64,000 bases of DNA from Hymenobacter puniceus (GTDB lineage Bacteria > Bacteroidota > Bacteroidia > Cytophagales > Hymenobacteraceae), in NCBI RefSeq assembly GCF_014333525.1, contig NZ_JACSCX010000001.1, forward strand, positions 496,001 through 560,000, in the 5' to 3' direction. The notes below the pieces were generated by a model. That model searched no databases. It had not been told where the DNA came from and saw only the letters and a program-made list of their open reading frames with translations. This document shows positions 25,996-34,080 of this stretch, one piece after another. The position numbers and the translations under genes were made by a program. Positions within the stretch are counted from its first letter, which is position 1. The number at the start of each line of letters is the position of its first letter.

Positions 25996-26027
25996 TTCTC
26001 CTTTTCCAACCCTGAATCTTCTCTTGT

Positions 26028-26894
26028 ATGAATCTCTTCAAATTAATCTCTGAGCTGGAAAAGGCAGATCCTGAAATTATGGACCGCCTCACGCACCGTC
26101 GTAGCGCCCTCACGGCCCTCGGTGACATCAGCAAGAAGATGGCCCTGGCGGCTGCTCCGATTGCCATCGGCTCGGCGTTCAACAAGGCCATGGGCCAGAA
26201 CACGCTGACCGCAGTAAACGATATCCTGAACTACGCGCTGCTGCTGGAGCGCCTGGAATACAGCTATTACAACCAGGCGTTGTCGGCCGCTACTCTCACG
26301 GCTGCACTCACGGGTACTGCCCGTACGTCCGTTGAAACCATCCGCGCCCACGAGTTGGCTCACGTTAGATTGTTAGAAACGGCTCTGGGCGCTGCAGCAG
26401 CCCCGGCGCCGGCCAACTTCAACTTCGGTACTGCTTTCGCAACGTATGCCAGCTTCCTCGGCACGGCTCAGGCCCTCGAAGACACAGGTGTGCGTGCCTA
26501 TAAAGGCCAGGTAAATAACATCCCCCGTACTCTCAACCCAACAGTAGGTGGCAATACGGTGAACCTGCTGACGGTAGCTGTGCAGATTCACTCGGTAGAG
26601 GCCCGTCACGCAGCGCATATCCGCTATATGCGCCGCGGTGCCACTGCCGGCAACCAGACCACCATCTTCCCTTGGATCAATAACGCTGATGCAAATGGTG
26701 TTCCAGCCGTGGTATATGGCGCCGGCAACCCGGTAGCTACGTTCCCGGCGGAGAGCAACGTTTCGCAAGGTGGCCTCACGCTGACTACCATCGGCACGAC
26801 CACCTACGCTGCTGAAGATGTAAGCGCTGCTTTCGACGAAGGCCTCGACAACACGACCGTAACGGCAATAGCCCGGGCTACGGCCACTTTCTAA
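26028..26894 (+). CDS. Ferritin-like domain protein (pair 1, member B)
   Basis: A 288-residue protein with an Arg-Arg start (H-R-R-S-A-L-T-A-L, residues 23-31) and a hydrophobic stretch to about residue 55 (A-L-A-A-A-P-I-A-I-G), a weak Tat-like signal without lipobox. The metal-ligand set is complete: E74 and E77 in L-L-E-R-L-E-Y, E109-x-x-H112 in A-H-E-L-A-H, a Glu in A-L-E-D-T-G-V-R-A-Y, and ExxH in V-E-A-R-H-A-A-H. A C-terminal extension of about 70 residues after the last helix (N-N-A-D-A-N-G-V and T-T-Y-A-A-E-D-V-S-A-A-F-D-E) is shared with member B of pair 2. It probably forms a hetero-oligomer with member A. Confidence 0.87.
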   Translation: MNLFKLISELEKADPEIMDRLTHRRSALTALGDISKKMALAAAPIAIGSAFNKAMGQNTLTAVNDILNYALLLERLEYSYYNQALSAATLTAALTGTARTSVETIRAHELAHVRLLETALGAAAAPAPANFNFGTAFATYASFLGTAQALEDTGVRAYKGQVNNIPRTLNPTVGGNTVNLLTVAVQIHSVEARHAAHIRYMRRGATAGNQTTIFPWINNADANGVPAVVYGAGNPVATFPAESNVSQGGLTLTTIGTTTYAAEDVSAAFDEGLDNTTVTAIARATATF

Positions 26895-26926
26895 GCGTCT
26901 GCTGCGCAGGTTCTAGAATTGCTTGC

Positions 26927-26957
26927 AAAAGGGCACTCCATAATGGGGTGCCCTTTT
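26927..26957 (+). terminator. Terminator after ferritin-like pair 1
   Basis: AAAAGGGCACTCCA (26927-26940) pairs with TGGGGTGCCCTTTT (26944-26957), with one G-T pair and a 3-nt loop, followed by more T. It separates the two gene pairs. Confidence 0.88.
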
Positions 26958-27001
26958 TTGTGCAACCATTTTTCCTGTTAGAGCATCCCATCTTAACAGG
27001 C

Positions 27002-27009
27002 TATCTTTG
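27002..27009 (+). promoter_or_regulatory. -7 promoter element for ferritin-like pair 2
   Basis: TATCTTTG, an exact match, 51 bp upstream of the ATG at 27061. With the terminator upstream, pair 2 appears to be a separate transcription unit. Confidence 0.6.
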
Positions 27010-27060
27010 TTAGGTTGGTGCCAGGCTGTTTTCTGCTTCGGAACCGCTCAATTCTTTCTT

Positions 27061-27777
27061 ATGCACACTCCTTCCTCTCCGGCGCGGATGCTTGCCCGCC
27101 GCTCTTTCTTTCGCGTAGCCGGAGCCGGTGCGGCAGCTACGGCGCTTGTGTTGACTGGCTGCGGCGACGATGATGACCCGGCACCTGTTGTTGGCACCAA
27201 TTTGCTCAGCTTGGGTAGTTTTGTCGCCACACCTACCAGCAGCCCCAACTTGTCGGTGCTCAACTACGCTTATCTACTGGAGCAACTGGAGGCTGCATTC
27301 TATGACAAGGTAGTGACCACGCCCCCTACTGATCTGCTGCCGGGTGAACTGGCTTACCTCACCGACCTGCGCGACCATGAGCTGATTCACCGCGAGTACC
27401 TGAAGTACGCCCTTGGCACCTCAGCCTACGACAGCACGCTGGCTACGCCGCTGGTTTTCGACTTCTCTACCTTCACGCTCACTACCCGCGCCGGCGTGTG
27501 GGCTGCTGCTCGCCAGCTAGAAGAAATTGGGGTGGCTGCTTATAACGGCGCGGCCAAATACCTGACCTCGGCTGAGTACCTGAATGCCTTGGGCAAGCTG
27601 GCTTCAGTGGAGGCCCGGCATGCCGCTCTGGTCCGCGAAGTATTGCAGCCTGGCTCCTTCGCCGACAACGTGGGCACCACTGGCCTTGATGACGCCAAAA
27701 CGCCGGCCCAGGTGGTGGCGTTGATTCAGCCCTTTGTGCCAGTAACCATTTCCACGGCAAACCTGCCGACCACTTAA
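27061..27777 (+). CDS. Ferritin-like domain lipoprotein with Tat-type signal (pair 2, member A)
   Basis: A 238-residue paralogue of the gene at 25258. The twin-arginine motif is A-R-R-S-F-F-R-V-A-G (about residues 12-21), followed by a lipobox-like L-V-L-T-G-C and an Asp run. The ligand pattern is intact: L-E-Q-L-E-A-A-F-Y, D-H-E-L-I-H, L-E-E-I-G-V-A-A-Y-N-G-A-A and V-E-A-R-H-A-A-L. The ATG at 27061 is chosen because the TTG 54 bp upstream lies in the -7 promoter element. It ends 13 bp before its partner. Confidence 0.87.
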   Translation: MHTPSSPARMLARRSFFRVAGAGAAATALVLTGCGDDDDPAPVVGTNLLSLGSFVATPTSSPNLSVLNYAYLLEQLEAAFYDKVVTTPPTDLLPGELAYLTDLRDHELIHREYLKYALGTSAYDSTLATPLVFDFSTFTLTTRAGVWAAARQLEEIGVAAYNGAAKYLTSAEYLNALGKLASVEARHAALVREVLQPGSFADNVGTTGLDDAKTPAQVVALIQPFVPVTISTANLPTT

Positions 27778-27790
27778 GGCACTGCTTGCT

Positions 27791-28657
27791 ATGTATCTTT
27801 TGAAGCTTCTGGCCGAACTGGCTACTACCGATTCATTACAGCTGGAGCAGTCGGCACCGCGCCGTGCCGCACTGGAAAACCTTGGCCGTTTTAGCGCCAA
27901 AACCCTGGCGGCTGCGCTGCCGCTAGGTTTGGCTGCACTTCCAACTCAGGCGGCCACCACCACCATCATCGACTCGCTGACCGTTGCACTGCAGCTGGAG
28001 CGGCTGCAGGAGGCTTTCTACACGCGGGCACTGGCAGCCCCGGCAGGCTTCTTCCCTGCCGATGCCACTGTTCGGGCGTCCATCGTAACGATGCAGCGCC
28101 AGCAGCAGCAGCATATCACGCTGCTCACTGATGCCATCACCAACTCGGGCGCTACGGTGCCGGCCCGGCCTAACTACGACTTCACGGGCAGCCGCAATGG
28201 CACGCAGCCTGCCTTTTTTGCGTCAGTGTTCAGTAACTTCGATGACTTCCTGCGGCTTGCGCAGCTGCTGGAAGATGCCGGTGTACGGGCTTATAAAGGA
28301 CAGGTGGAGTTTCTGATGGGCAATACCTTTATTCTGCAGACTGCTTTGCAGATGCATTCCACAGAAGCCCGGCACGCAGCCCGCATCCGCCTGATCCGAC
28401 AAAAGCGCGGCGCTGTAGTGAAGCCCTGGCCCAGCCCAGCCGACGCCTCCATTACGGTTGCCGGAAAAACGGACGTCGTATATAGCGGAGAAAATGCGCT
28501 TGAGCAGTCAGTACCCAGCTACCGGCCTGTGCCGTTCCGGCTGCTGCCTATCGGCTTCCCGGGCACCAACATCCTGACACAGGGCGTACCAGAGGCATTT
28601 GACGAGCCGCTCACCACAGCGCAAGCCAGCAGTATACTGGCGTTATTTTCTTATTAA
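27791..28657 (+). CDS. Ferritin-like domain protein with altered metal ligands (pair 2, member B)
   Basis: A 288-residue paralogue of the gene at 26028, the same length, with the Arg-Arg segment at 24-25 (A-P-R-R-A-A-L-E-N-L). Two expected ligand glutamates are glutamine: helix 1 reads L-E70-R-L-Q73-E-A-F-Y instead of L-E-x-L-E, and helix 2 reads Q105-Q-Q-H108 instead of E-x-x-H. Helices 3 and 4 keep L-E-D-A-G-V-R-A-Y and T-E-A-R-H-A-A-R. The subunit may therefore bind metal weakly or not at all and act as a structural partner of member A. Confidence 0.85.
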   Translation: MYLLKLLAELATTDSLQLEQSAPRRAALENLGRFSAKTLAAALPLGLAALPTQAATTTIIDSLTVALQLERLQEAFYTRALAAPAGFFPADATVRASIVTMQRQQQQHITLLTDAITNSGATVPARPNYDFTGSRNGTQPAFFASVFSNFDDFLRLAQLLEDAGVRAYKGQVEFLMGNTFILQTALQMHSTEARHAARIRLIRQKRGAVVKPWPSPADASITVAGKTDVVYSGENALEQSVPSYRPVPFRLLPIGFPGTNILTQGVPEAFDEPLTTAQASSILALFSY

Positions 28658-28687
28658 GCTTTCTGTTTCGGCATCGTCCAGTACGCC

Positions 28688-28713
28688 AAGGGAACGACAT
28701 TTGTCGTTCCCTT
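28688..28713 (+). terminator. Terminator after ferritin-like pair 2
   Basis: A perfect 12-bp stem, AAGGGAACGACA (28688-28699) with TGTCGTTCCCTT (28702-28713), a 2-nt loop and a T6 tract, 30 bp after the stop. Confidence 0.9.
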
Positions 28714-28910
28714 TTTTGTTCGCGGCTCAAAGCCCTGATAGGGCTTGGCCATAATCCTGTTTGAACCAAACGAGGTTTTTTTTGTAGTTTTCAACAAAAT
28801 ATTGAATACTCCCCGGCACGGGGCCGACTGTTTTTTACTGGCTCCGTATAGCTTGCCTGCCATCCTTCCATACTCCACCCACCCCACCAGAACACAATAT
28901 TTAACCTGAG

Positions 28911-29105
28911 ATGCTAGAATACGCTAAAACCATCCTGCTGAAAGTAAGCTTCGACAAGATTCTCTTCGAGAAGGAGCTTCGCAAGGCGTTACGTACTATG
29001 CTCCCCGACGAACTGCTGCAACTCAAAGCATGGTGCTACGAGCAGTTTTCTACTCTCTACCGCCGGATCCTGAACCGTGTATTCACGCAGGCTACCCCGG
29101 CTTAA
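28911..29105 (+). CDS. Small conserved hypothetical protein (64 aa)
   Basis: A 64-residue highly charged helical protein with S-F-D-K-I-L-F-E-K-E-L-R-K-A-L and L-K-A-W-C-Y-E-Q-F. The composition and well-formed amphipathic helices suggest a real gene. I recall similar small proteins in Cytophagales genomes, but no function. A perfect 18-bp terminator hairpin follows directly. Confidence 0.7.
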   Translation: MLEYAKTILLKVSFDKILFEKELRKALRTMLPDELLQLKAWCYEQFSTLYRRILNRVFTQATPA

Positions 29106-29119
29106 CAAGCTCCTATCAC

Positions 29120-29171
29120 AAAGCAGAACTGCCCCGGTCACCACAAGTGGTAGCCGGGGCAGTTCTGCTTT
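29120..29171. terminator. Bidirectional terminator, perfect 18-bp stem
   Basis: AAAGCAGAACTGCCCCGG (29120-29137) pairs with its complement at 29154-29171, and the loop contains a further CCAC/GTGG helix. It lies between the convergent small gene (ends 29105) and queG (ends 29190). Confidence 0.9.
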
Positions 29172-29189
29172 ATCAAAGCTTCAGCAAGT

Positions 29190-30125
29190 TCACTCCTCAC
29201 CCACGACAAACCGGATATTGCGCGTGAGGCCCGCGTAGCCGGTGCGCTTCACGGCCGACTGCCTAAATAGCTCCGAAAACAGCTCGTGCGTGATTTCCTG
29301 CCAGTCCGTGGCCGACAGGTCTCTCAGGCCAGGGTGCGGGCTGAACTGCGGCTCCTGGTGGGGCTTACTGAATCGGTTCCAGGGGCACACATCCTGACAG
29401 ATGTCGCAGCCGAACACCCAATTGCCGAATTTACCGTCTACTTCACGCGGAATCTGGTCTTTCAGTTCGATGGTGAAGTAGCTGATGCATTTGCTGCCAT
29501 CTACTACATAAGGCTCCGTAATAGCCTGCGTGGGGCAGGCATCCACGCACTTGGTGCAGGTGCCGCAGTAGTCCTTGATGGGTCCGTCGTAGTCCAGCGG
29601 CACGTCCACAATCAGCTCGGCAATAAAGAAGAAGCTGCCGGTGCCGGGTCGGATCAGGTTGGAATTTTTGCCAACCCAGCCCAGCCCACTCTTCTTGGCC
29701 CAGGCCTTGTCCATCACCGGCGCCGAATCGACAAAACAGCGCCCACCTATTTCTCCAATTTCCTCCTGCATGTCGGCCAGCAGCGTTTTCAGCTTGTCTT
29801 TGATGACGAAGTGGTAGTCGCGGCCGTAGGCGTATTTGCTGATTTTGAGTGTGTCGTCGGGCTGCTGCGTTTCCTCAGGCGGGTAGTAGTTGAGCAGCAA
29901 CGAAATCACCGACCGGGCCCCATCCACGAGCAGGCGCGGGTCGAGGCGCTTATCGAAGTGGTTGGCCATGTAGGCCATCTGGCCGTGCATGTTCTGGTTC
30001 AGCCAGCTTTCGAGGCGCGGGGCTTCTTCCTCCAGAAACCCGGCCTCAGAAATCCCGCAGTACATAAAGCCCAATTCCGCCGCGCGGCGCTTGATGAAGG
30101 CGGTATAATGGGCGGTAGGTAACAC
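29190..30125 (-). CDS. queG: Epoxyqueuosine reductase
   Basis: A 311-residue cobalamin-dependent Fe-S enzyme that reduces epoxyqueuosine to queuosine in the wobble base of GUN tRNAs. Two 4Fe-4S motifs are visible: [12 protein letters not shown] (about residue 185) and [10 protein letters not shown] (about 238). Other family segments are [11 protein letters not shown] and G-L-G-W-V-G-K-N. No ATG fits: the only in-frame upstream codons run into a palindromic repeat (30157-30253). A GTG at 30123-30125 gives [19 protein letters not shown], the expected N-terminal helix, so I take it as the start. Confidence 0.92.
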   Translation of the reverse strand: MLPTAHYTAFIKRRAAELGFMYCGISEAGFLEEEAPRLESWLNQNMHGQMAYMANHFDKRLDPRLLVDGARSVISLLLNYYPPEETQQPDDTLKISKYAYGRDYHFVIKDKLKTLLADMQEEIGEIGGRCFVDSAPVMDKAWAKKSGLGWVGKNSNLIRPGTGSFFFIAELIVDVPLDYDGPIKDYCGTCTKCVDACPTQAITEPYVVDGSKCISYFTIELKDQIPREVDGKFGNWVFGCDICQDVCPWNRFSKPHQEPQFSPHPGLRDLSATDWQEITHELFSELFRQSAVKRTGYAGLTRNIRFVVGEE

Positions 30126-30156
30126 GAGAGCTGGGTAGATAAGCCACAAAAATACA

Positions 30157-30253
30157 TCATCCTGAGCACAGCAAAGGACCTCACCACGCCGAAACGACAA
30201 TCGACTCACGACTCGTTCCAACGCAGCAAGGTCCTTCGCTGTGCTCAGGATGA
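30157..30253. repeat. Palindromic repeat (TCATCCTGAGC type)
   Basis: Arms of 25 nt at 30157-30181 and 30229-30253 match with one mismatch; the spacer is 47 nt. The ends read TCATCCTGAGCACAG and AAGGACCT. It lies between ruvB and queG, with one arm 31 bp upstream of the proposed queG start. Confidence 0.93.
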
Positions 30254-30270
30254 CAAGAGCAGCTACCGGC

Positions 30271-31317
30271 TTAGCTGAACAACTCCCCGGTAGTGGTGTT
30301 GCCGCGCAGGTGCTGCGGCATAGCGCGGCCGAGGTGCAGGTAGGCAGCTTCGGTAGCCTCGCGGCCGCGGCTGGTGCGCTTGATGTATCCTTCCTGAATC
30401 AGGAAGGGCTCGTACACTTCCTCGATAGTTTCGCCTTCCTCGCCGCAGGCCGTGGCAATGGTGCTGATGCCCACCGGCCCGCCTTTGAACTTGTCGATGA
30501 TGGTGGTCAGAATGCGCTTGTCCATGTCGTCGAGGCCGCGGGCGTCCACGTCGAGGGCGTTAAGTGCAAACTGAGCAATGTCCATGGTGATGCTGCCGTC
30601 GCCTTTCACCTGCGCAAAGTCGCGGGTGCGGCGCAACAGGTTGTTGGCAATACGCGGCGTCCCGCGCGAGCGGCGGGCAATTTCGTAGGCGGCATCTTCG
30701 TAAATCGGAGTGCCCAGAATTTCGGCCGAGCGCTGCACAATGCTGGTCAGCAGCTTGGAATCATAGTATTCAAGGCGGGAGCTGATGCCGAAGCGGGCCC
30801 GCAACGGTGACGTGAGCATACCCGAGCGGGTGGTGGCCCCAATCAGCGTGAACGGCGACAGCGAAATCTGCACCGACCGCGCATTCGGACCCGAATCGAG
30901 CATGATGTCAATGCGGTAGTCTTCCATGGCCGAGTAGAGGTATTCCTCTACCACGGGGTTCAGACGGTGGATTTCGTCGATGAACAGCACGTCGTGCGGC
31001 TCCAGGTTGGTAAGTAGGCCGGCCAGGTCGGAGGGCTTGTCGAGCACCGGGCCGCTGGTCATTTTGATGCCCGACTGCAGCTCGTTGGCGATGATGTGCG
31101 AGAGAGTGGTTTTGCCCAGGCCGGGAGGACCGTGCAGCAACACATGGTCGAGGGCGTCGCCGCGGCGGCGGGCGGCGGCCACAAACACCTTCAGATTCTC
31201 GACCACCTTGTCCTGGCCCGCGAAATCGTCGAAGGAAAGCGGCCGGAGCGCCTTGTCAATGTCTTTTTCGGTGGCGTCCATGTGGTCGTCGCCGCCGGTG
31301 AGAAATGGTTCGCGCAT
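30271..31317 (-). CDS. ruvB: Holliday junction branch migration ATPase RuvB
   Basis: A 348-residue AAA+ motor that drives branch migration of Holliday junctions with RuvA. [12 protein letters not shown] at 24-35, Walker [10 protein letters not shown] at 63-71, Walker B F-I-D-E-I-H, sensor [18 protein letters not shown] (contains the arginine finger) and the C-terminal winged helix with Y-I-x-R-T-x-R-G-R are all present. The ATG at 31317 is chosen over a longer frame. ruvA and ruvC are not adjacent. Confidence 0.96.
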   Translation of the reverse strand: MREPFLTGGDDHMDATEKDIDKALRPLSFDDFAGQDKVVENLKVFVAAARRRGDALDHVLLHGPPGLGKTTLSHIIANELQSGIKMTSGPVLDKPSDLAGLLTNLEPHDVLFIDEIHRLNPVVEEYLYSAMEDYRIDIMLDSGPNARSVQISLSPFTLIGATTRSGMLTSPLRARFGISSRLEYYDSKLLTSIVQRSAEILGTPIYEDAAYEIARRSRGTPRIANNLLRRTRDFAQVKGDGSITMDIAQFALNALDVDARGLDDMDKRILTTIIDKFKGGPVGISTIATACGEEGETIEEVYEPFLIQEGYIKRTSRGREATEAAYLHLGRAMPQHLRGNTTTGELFS

Positions 31318-31487
31318 GATGCGGAGAGTAAAAGTTGGTAGCAGCAAGGTAACACCTGCGCCCGGCAGATTGTGCCCTTTTTAGCAAAAAAATAGCGCAA
31401 CTCTATTATTTACTAATATGGATAGCAAAATCATGTATCCGGCAGGGCGGCAGCGCGTCATCGGCGGCATCTGCGCGAGGCGCTGCC

Positions 31488-31495
31488 TACCTTTG
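31488..31495 (+). promoter_or_regulatory. -7 promoter element for the gene at 31517
   Basis: TACCTTTG, an exact match, 22 bp upstream of the ATG. Confidence 0.6.
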
Positions 31496-31516
31496 CCGTC
31501 TTCCGCCTGTTGCCTT

Positions 31517-32494
31517 ATGCCTACGCCCTCCACTCCTTCTGACTGGCTGCACGCCATTCCAGCCGACTTCTACGACCAGCTGGCGCACTGCCTTTCACTG
31601 CACGGCATGGCCTGCGCCGAGCTGCTGAGCCGCCCGCAGGATGCGCCGCTGCTACAGCTGACGGCCCTCACCGGCCTCAACACCCTGCGCGTAGCCGAAC
31701 TGAACACCATTGCCAGCCACGAACAGCTACTGCAGGCCCTGGAACAGCAGCCCCGCGCCCTCTACGACCTGCTGCTGCTGGGCCGCCTCACCCTCGACAC
31801 CAGCCTGGCCGCTCCCGTGCTGCAGTATGTGCAGCGCCAGATGGCTATCGACGCCGACCAGTTACAGGCGCTGAAAACGTACTGCCTAGAGCTGAGCGGC
31901 GCTTTTCTGGCGCTGCTGGAAGAACACCTGCCCGGCACGCCGTCGTTGGGGCTGCACCGGCTGGGCGTGGAGGAAGCGTTTGCGCACTATGTAGCGGCAC
32001 ATCCGGCCCCGGCGCCGGTAGCGGCCACGGTGCGCTTTTCGGAGCCGCAACTGCAGATGATGCGGCTGGCCCTGCTGCTGGTACACTCGCTGCCGGAAGC
32101 CGGCGAGCATCCGTTCCTGACTGCTGTGGCTGCCCTGGAGGATTTGCGCCCGGCCGCACTGGAGCCGATGATAGCACGCTTGAGCACGCTGGAGCCCGGC
32201 GCAGAGTTTGCGCTTTCTATGCCGGAGCTGGTGCAGCTTTATCAGGCCATGCAGGTGTGCGGCATGGTGTTCGTGAGCGAGGTGCTAGAAAAGGTTGGCC
32301 TAGGCAGCGTGTTTCCAACTCTTCCGCCCGAAGAATCGGCTGCCTCTACGCCTGCCACCACCGAGCCCAGCGGCCGGCAGGCAGTAGGCGAAATGGTGAG
32401 CGGCTTTACACGCTGGGTGCAATACACATTCCCGCAGGAGCCCGCCCTACACAAAGCCCGTGAGCAAGTGCTGGCCTTAGCCGATTCTCTTTAG
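31517..32494 (+). CDS. Hypothetical protein, Leu/Ala-rich helical
   Basis: A 325-residue soluble, strongly helical protein, rich in Leu, Ala, Glu and Gln. It contains no Walker, HTH or catalytic signature that I recognise and no signal peptide. The C-terminal third has a Thr/Pro/Ser linker (near residue 280) before a last helix ending K-A-R-E-Q-V-L-A-L-A-D-S-L. The start is supported by an exact -7 element. Helical repeats may form a scaffold or regulatory domain. Confidence 0.7.
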   Translation: MPTPSTPSDWLHAIPADFYDQLAHCLSLHGMACAELLSRPQDAPLLQLTALTGLNTLRVAELNTIASHEQLLQALEQQPRALYDLLLLGRLTLDTSLAAPVLQYVQRQMAIDADQLQALKTYCLELSGAFLALLEEHLPGTPSLGLHRLGVEEAFAHYVAAHPAPAPVAATVRFSEPQLQMMRLALLLVHSLPEAGEHPFLTAVAALEDLRPAALEPMIARLSTLEPGAEFALSMPELVQLYQAMQVCGMVFVSEVLEKVGLGSVFPTLPPEESAASTPATTEPSGRQAVGEMVSGFTRWVQYTFPQEPALHKAREQVLALADSL

Positions 32495-32506
32495 GGCTTC
32501 GGTGTC

Positions 32507-32592
32507 AGGGCCTGGAAAAAAGGCTTGGTTCTTAGGTCGTTGAATGCAGTGGAGCACAATTACCTAATCACCAAGCCCTATTTCCCAGGCCC
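32507..32592. repeat. Imperfect palindrome between convergent genes
   Basis: AGGGCCTGG...GGCTTGG at 32507-32529 is answered by CCAAGCCC...CCAGGCCCT at 32569-32592. It may act as a weak bidirectional terminator. Confidence 0.5.
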
Positions 32593-32602
32593 TAACCACC
32601 AG

Positions 32603-32932
32603 CTACCGCGGCATCAGCACTTCGATTTCCAGGTGCAGCCACTCGTCTTCCCAGGCTTTGTGGGTGAGGCGGCTGGTCAGCGGAAAACCGGCGTCGAGCA
32701 TGCGGGCCACGGTTTCGTTGTGGCCTTCGGGCAGGTAGCCCAGCCAGAACGGCTCCGCACCTTCAGTCAGCACGCGCACGGCCCAATCGTCGTAGGCGCT
32801 GTCGGCTTCGCGCTGCAGTGCGAGGCGCTGGCCGGCTTTCAGCTGGGGCTCAAACTCGCGCAAACCAGGGCGGTGTGTGGTGCCTGCCACCAGGCATTCA
32901 AGCAGAATCAGGGAATCGGAGGTTTTGGGCAT
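32603..32932 (-). CDS. HIRAN domain protein (standalone)
   Basis: A 109-residue protein consisting almost only of a HIRAN domain: V-A-G-T-T-H-R-P-G, G-Q-R-L-A-L-Q-R-E, Y-D-D-W-A-V-R-V, L-G-Y-L-P-E-G-H-N-E-T-V-A-R-M-L-D-A-G. In Rad5/HLTF-type proteins HIRAN binds 3' DNA ends. Standalone bacterial versions are known, but their function is not settled. The ATG at 32932 is used (MPKTSDSLILLE); upstream sequence carries a near-consensus -7 element (TATTTTAC). Confidence 0.82.
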   Translation of the reverse strand: MPKTSDSLILLECLVAGTTHRPGLREFEPQLKAGQRLALQREADSAYDDWAVRVLTEGAEPFWLGYLPEGHNETVARMLDAGFPLTSRLTHKAWEDEWLHLEIEVLMPR

Positions 32933-33179
32933 GGAGGAAAGCCGTTGTGAGGCGGTAAAATACGGAGCAAAACGGGTTTTCAGCTGCGGACCTGGCAAGT
33001 TGCGCGGGCGGCAGCCGGCAGGCAGCTTGTTTGTTGCCTGCTGCACTCATTGCCCGGTTGGCCTGATTGCGCGTACTACCCTGCCCGGTAACCCGTCTTT
33101 CCACCGCGCCTGGCCTTATCCTGCCCAACCAAGCTGACTGTGCCTTACCATTTCACCCGGGATTTTACCTTTACGGCTC

Positions 33180-33641
33180 ATGTATAGCAAAACCGAAGTA
33201 ACGCAACTCCGTCAGGCATTCTGGACCACTTTCGGCCAGTATATGGCGCCGGTGCCTTCCGCCGAGGGCGTGCCCACTAACTGGATCAATTACAAAACTG
33301 GCCTCAAGCACGTGCACTTCCGCCTGCACGCCGACGCCCGCCACGCCACCATAGCCATCGAGCTGACGCACCCGGACGCCGGGGTGCGGGAGCTGTTCTT
33401 TGAGCAGCTGCGCGAGCTGAAGACCATGCTACAAGAGGCCGTAGGGGAACCCTGGCGCTGGGAAGCCGACACCACCGACGCCAACGGCCAGCCCATCAGC
33501 CGCGTATTCGCGGAACTGACGCCCGTAAACCTGTTCAGCCGCGACGACTGGCCCGCCCTGATTTCGTTCTTCAAGCCCCGCCTGATGGCCCTGGATGAGT
33601 TCTGGAGCACCGGGCAATACGCTTTTGACGAGTTGCGGTAA
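33180..33641 (+). CDS. DUF4268 domain protein
   Basis: A 153-residue cytoplasmic protein matching DUF4268: R-Q-A-F-W-T-T-F-G-Q-Y-M, N-W-I-N-Y-K-T-G, H-V-H-F-R-L-H-A-D, A-T-I-A-I-E-L and F-F-E-Q-L. In other bacteria this domain often forms the C-terminal part of DUF4268/restriction-like fusions, whereas this form stands alone. The function is unknown. It is transcribed away from the HIRAN gene, with about 250 bp between them. Confidence 0.82.
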   Translation: MYSKTEVTQLRQAFWTTFGQYMAPVPSAEGVPTNWINYKTGLKHVHFRLHADARHATIAIELTHPDAGVRELFFEQLRELKTMLQEAVGEPWRWEADTTDANGQPISRVFAELTPVNLFSRDDWPALISFFKPRLMALDEFWSTGQYAFDELR

Positions 33642-33662
33642 GGTTTTTGAACGGCGGATAGC

Positions 33663-34019
33663 ATGAAAAAATCTATCCTCTATCTACTCGCACTACTGGC
33701 CATATATAGCAGCCTGGCTTTCCATCCTAAACCAACCTCCGAGGAGGGCTACATGCTGCTGACGCTGCATACTGGGGGCCGTCCTGCGCTGGTTTCCATC
33801 TCCCCCACCGGGGAGCAGCACGAATACCCGTTAATCAAAAAGACCAAAGGGTCGCATGATTATCACGCGCAGCTCATGCTGAAGCTCAACGAGCTGCGGC
33901 AGCAAGGCTGGACCGTGGTGCAAATGCAAACCACCGAATCCGTAGTTCCGGATCTGCAACACCCACTGCTGAGCCCGGATAAGCTCAATACGCTCACATT
34001 TCTGCTGGAAAAACGGTAA
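33663..34019 (+). CDS. Hypothetical exported protein (118 aa)
   Basis: A 118-residue protein with an N-terminal signal peptide or anchor (KKSILYLLALLAIYSSLAF, residues 2-20) and a short alpha/beta domain: E-G-Y-M-L-L-T-L-H-T, S-P-T-G-E-Q-H-E-Y-P-L, a helix K-L-N-E-L-R-Q-Q-G-W-T-V-V-Q-M and F-L-L-E-K-R. The repeated strand-helix-strand with N-x-L-x-x-x-G-W-x-V is seen in many small Bacteroidota proteins of unknown function. It lies 21 bp after the DUF4268 gene and may share its transcript. Confidence 0.65.
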   Translation: MKKSILYLLALLAIYSSLAFHPKPTSEEGYMLLTLHTGGRPALVSISPTGEQHEYPLIKKTKGSHDYHAQLMLKLNELRQQGWTVVQMQTTESVVPDLQHPLLSPDKLNTLTFLLEKR

Positions 34020-34080
34020 GCTTTGGTAATTCCAACTTGACTCTGGGTTGTATTTATCAATTGGAGTTTAGTTGGCATTC

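Noticed and set aside
28654..28887. 77-residue leftward open frame after the ferritin-like genes
   Set aside because: It spans a terminator hairpin, has no recognisable sequence and lies in a region of intergenic composition.
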